Part shown: piece by piece, positions 4,905 to 6,641 of the stretch
Position numbering within the stretch: position 1 is the first letter of the stretch
How the letters are laid out: each line of letters begins with the position of its first letter
NCBI GenBank assembly: GCA_013619005.1
Contig: JABXKY010000239.1
Location: 1 to 6,641 of the forward strand
Source of the DNA: Candidatus Bathyarchaeota archaeon
Lineage (GTDB): Archaea > Thermoproteota > Bathyarchaeia > TCS64
Direction: 5' to 3'
DNA: 6,641 nucleotides
Made by a program: the position numbers and the translations under genes
Notes under the pieces: generated by a model
Told to the model about the DNA's origin: nothing
What the model saw: only the letters and a program-made list of their open reading frames with translations
Databases searched by the model: none

Positions 4905-5858
4905 TCAGCCTCCAATAACTGACCTGGCCGTGAGCCTGACCGCCTCCGCGCTTCCATACTTGGGCGTCCAACCAACTGATCTCAGTTCATTCATGTCCAG
5001 CTGCATTATCTTGACATCGCCCTTCCAGCCACGGCCACCGTCAATCCCACCTGTTAATCGAATCCTTGCCTCGTTGAGACCCATTTCGTCCTTGACTGTC
5101 TCTGCTATCTCAAGGACGTTGGTCCTGTCCCATGAGCCGATGTTGTAGATGTCCACCCGGTTGCCCCTCTCAATCCCATTCATGATGCCTGTGATACAGT
5201 CATCAATGTACAGGTAGGACTTGGACTGGGAGCCGTCCCCGAGGACCTCAAGCTCGTCCGGGCTGTCCCTGAGCTTTTGGACGAAATCGTAGATGACGCC
5301 GTGGTTGCTCCTGGGCCCCACGACGTTGGCGAGGCGGTAGATGATGGCCCTGAACCCGTACATCGAGGCGTACGCGGTTAGGAGCGCCTCGCAGGCAAGC
5401 TTGGATGCGCCGTACAGGGATATGGGCACCAGTGGACCATAGTCCTCCCTAGTGGGGATGGCCTCGGCCTCACCGTAGACGGTGCTGGAAGAGGTGAAGG
5501 CGATGAACTTCTGTTCCCCGCTGCGCCTCATGGCCTCCAACAGGTTGTACGTGGCCTCGATGTTCTGCCTGAAGTGGTCCTCGGGGGACGCATTCTTGGC
5601 GTTGACCTCGGGGTTGGCTGCGAGGTGGTAGACCTCGTCGCATCCCCTGAGAGCGCCGTCTAGGGTGGCGCCGTTGAGCAGATCGACCTCATGAAGTTCC
5701 AATCTTGGGTCATCATTCCACTGTGCCAGATTTTCCATGCTCCCCGAGGAAAGGTTATCGATGACACGGACCTCCCTGCCATTCTTGATGAGGTGATCCA
5801 CCAGGTGGCTCCCGATGAAACCAGCTCCGCCAGTTACCAGGGCTTTCAATTTAATCAA
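4905..5858 (-). CDS. NAD-dependent epimerase/dehydratase, probably UDP-glucose 4-epimerase (GalE-like)
   Basis: This 317-residue extended short-chain dehydrogenase would interconvert nucleotide sugars, feeding surface polysaccharide or protein glycosylation. Numbered from TTG 5858, it shows GGAGFIGSH (10-18) for the NAD fold, VIDNLSSG (32-39) at the adenine-ribose site, HLAANP (78-83), SSSTVYG (123-129) with the catalytic Ser/Thr, and YGASK (149-153) with the catalytic Tyr/Lys. RLANVVGPRSNHG follows in the substrate region. These favour a GalE-like epimerase, but a related nucleotide-sugar epimerase or dehydratase is possible. The open frame runs back to 6119, yet that extension overlaps the RDD gene in another frame and is not protein-like. 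No ATG lies at the domain start, so TTG 5858 or TTG 5849 is used. The gene starts 29 bases after the RDD stop with no clear promoter, consistent with co-transcription. It is one of the most GC-rich genes in the window. Confidence 0.92.
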   Translation of the reverse strand: MIKLKALVTGGAGFIGSHLVDHLIKNGREVRVIDNLSSGSMENLAQWNDDPRLELHEVDLLNGATLDGALRGCDEVYHLAANPEVNAKNASPEDHFRQNIEATYNLLEAMRRSGEQKFIAFTSSSTVYGEAEAIPTREDYGPLVPISLYGASKLACEALLTAYASMYGFRAIIYRLANVVGPRSNHGVIYDFVQKLRDSPDELEVLGDGSQSKSYLYIDDCITGIMNGIERGNRVDIYNIGSWDRTNVLEIAETVKDEMGLNEARIRLTGGIDGGRGWKGDVKIMQLDMNELRSVGWTPKYGSAEAVRLTARSVIGG

Positions 5859-5887
5859 ATCATGAGGGAGCCATGTCCCATATGAGG

Positions 5888-6631
5888 TTAACGAGGACTC
5901 ACCTGCACACGTCTGCCCAAGTAGAGGAAGAAGAATAGCTGGAGCACGAAAAAGATCAGCATGGCTGAGAGGTAAATCATCAACCCGTCCCGGGTTACAG
6001 GAACGTTTCTCAGCAGCACGCCCAGCCCCAGCCCCGCTGCACCGTTCACGATGTCCCGAACCGCTTTCAACGGGTACAGCTTGAGGACATACCTGGCGAC
6101 TCCAGAGATTATACCCCACACCCCCATGGTCATGAGGAACCAGTAGAAGGCCGTCAGAAGGTTCGCGGGAGGCTCGTGGAGCCCGATCCTAGCGAAGGAA
6201 ATAACCCAGCCCATCGACTCCGCTGGCAGGCTCGGGGTGTTCATGATGATTGTCGCCGCCACAACGAATAACACGCCGATGTTCAGCGCCGATACAGGGT
6301 CAAAGGTGGGCAGGAGATCGACGGGGATTATCTCGCGTCTATGCTCCCGCCTGGTATATGGACGGGAAACGAATGGAATCCTTATCCCTGAACCGCTGTA
6401 GGCCACGTAGGTCCCGCTGACCCTGTCCATGTACTTGTCACGAGGGTCAACCGATGAGAGAACCCCGCCGAGAAAATCGAATAGGACGAGCACCCAGTGG
6501 GCCTTGGAAAGGTTTCTTATGGTTACAGCCACTATGCCTGGATTATTTTCCCTCCTGTTGATCACCTTTAGTCCGATGATCTGTTTCCCGAATGTGGCCC
6601 CATACACGTACTCGGTTATAATCGAGTACAC
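5888..6631 (-). CDS. RDD-type multipass membrane protein, N-terminal half of RDD domain missing
   Basis: The 247-residue frame starts at GTG 6631, two codons after an in-frame TAG (6635-6637). Its first 76 residues match only the second half of an RDD domain: GATFGKQIIGLKVI (11-24), then an RNLSKAH stretch and a membrane segment (about 43-60), then DRVSGTYV (69-76). The first RDD helix with the name-giving Arg-Asp-Asp is absent. After a basic linker (79-104) come membrane segments at about 113-131, 158-180, 193-210 (weak) and 216-238, ending in a basic tail (GRRVQVSPR). RDD proteins are poorly understood membrane proteins, some proposed as ion exchangers; the C-terminal four-helix part is not one I recognise. 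The missing start could lie beyond the window in another frame (frameshift), or the gene may be decayed. It probably heads a unit with the epimerase 29 bases downstream. Confidence 0.7.
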   Translation of the reverse strand: MYSIITEYVYGATFGKQIIGLKVINRRENNPGIVAVTIRNLSKAHWVLVLFDFLGGVLSSVDPRDKYMDRVSGTYVAYSGSGIRIPFVSRPYTRREHRREIIPVDLLPTFDPVSALNIGVLFVVAATIIMNTPSLPAESMGWVISFARIGLHEPPANLLTAFYWFLMTMGVWGIISGVARYVLKLYPLKAVRDIVNGAAGLGLGVLLRNVPVTRDGLMIYLSAMLIFFVLQLFFFLYLGRRVQVSPR

Positions 6632-6641
6632 GACCTAGGAA

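Noticed and set aside
5859..6119. N-terminal extension of the epimerase frame back to 6119
   Set aside because: It overlaps the RDD membrane protein in another frame, looks compositionally random, and precedes the canonical first strand KALVTGGAGFIG of the NAD fold.
6632..6641. Pyrrolysine read-through of TAG to restore the RDD protein
   Set aside because: TAG is used as an ordinary stop by the B3/4, creatininase-like and UbiD genes, and no pyl genes are in view.
1..6641. CRISPR array, insertion sequence or integrase
   Set aside because: No regularly spaced direct repeats, no transposase or recombinase frame, and no tRNA attachment site were seen; the GC runs are too few and too irregularly spaced.

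Overview
The window looks like archaeal chromosomal DNA, though no rRNA or tRNA is present to place it taxonomically. Every supportable gene lies on the minus strand. Most starts have a TATA-like box about 24-29 bases upstream and no Shine-Dalgarno sequence, which is the archaeal leaderless pattern. One gene (UbiD family) instead has a good Shine-Dalgarno. Oligo-T tracts follow two stop codons, as in archaeal termination. The exact lineage cannot be decided from this piece; the epimerase and TatD proteins look archaeal in style.

Reading in the direction of transcription (right to left), the right part (about 6640-4098) is a GC-rich block. It holds an RDD-type membrane protein whose first half is missing behind an in-frame TAG, a GalE-like NAD-dependent sugar epimerase with a TTG start, and a TatD-family metal-dependent hydrolase. 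The start of an MFS transporter follows (about 40 residues), and it breaks off at a run of alternating CG.

Left of that break lie a short structured intergenic stretch with two back-to-back hairpins, a UbiD-family prenylated-FMN decarboxylase with all expected active-site residues, and a divergent creatininase-family protein with its own promoter. Next comes a 104-residue protein of unknown function, and finally an AT-rich gene for a free-standing B3/4 (PheRS beta-type tRNA-binding) domain protein.

The most unusual pattern is the alternating GC/CG runs at 6-17, 861-872 and 3928-3937. They sit at boundaries: one on each side of the AT-rich B3/4 gene, and one exactly where the MFS reading frame is destroyed. 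This suggests, but does not prove, that the left 3.9 kb was assembled from blocks joined or inserted at GC-run sites. The UbiD and creatininase-like genes may form a small catabolic pair (decarboxylation plus amide or ring hydrolysis), but the substrate cannot be read from the sequence. No CRISPR array, tRNA, rRNA, transposase or integrase was seen, and no gap of more than 300 bases lacks a gene.
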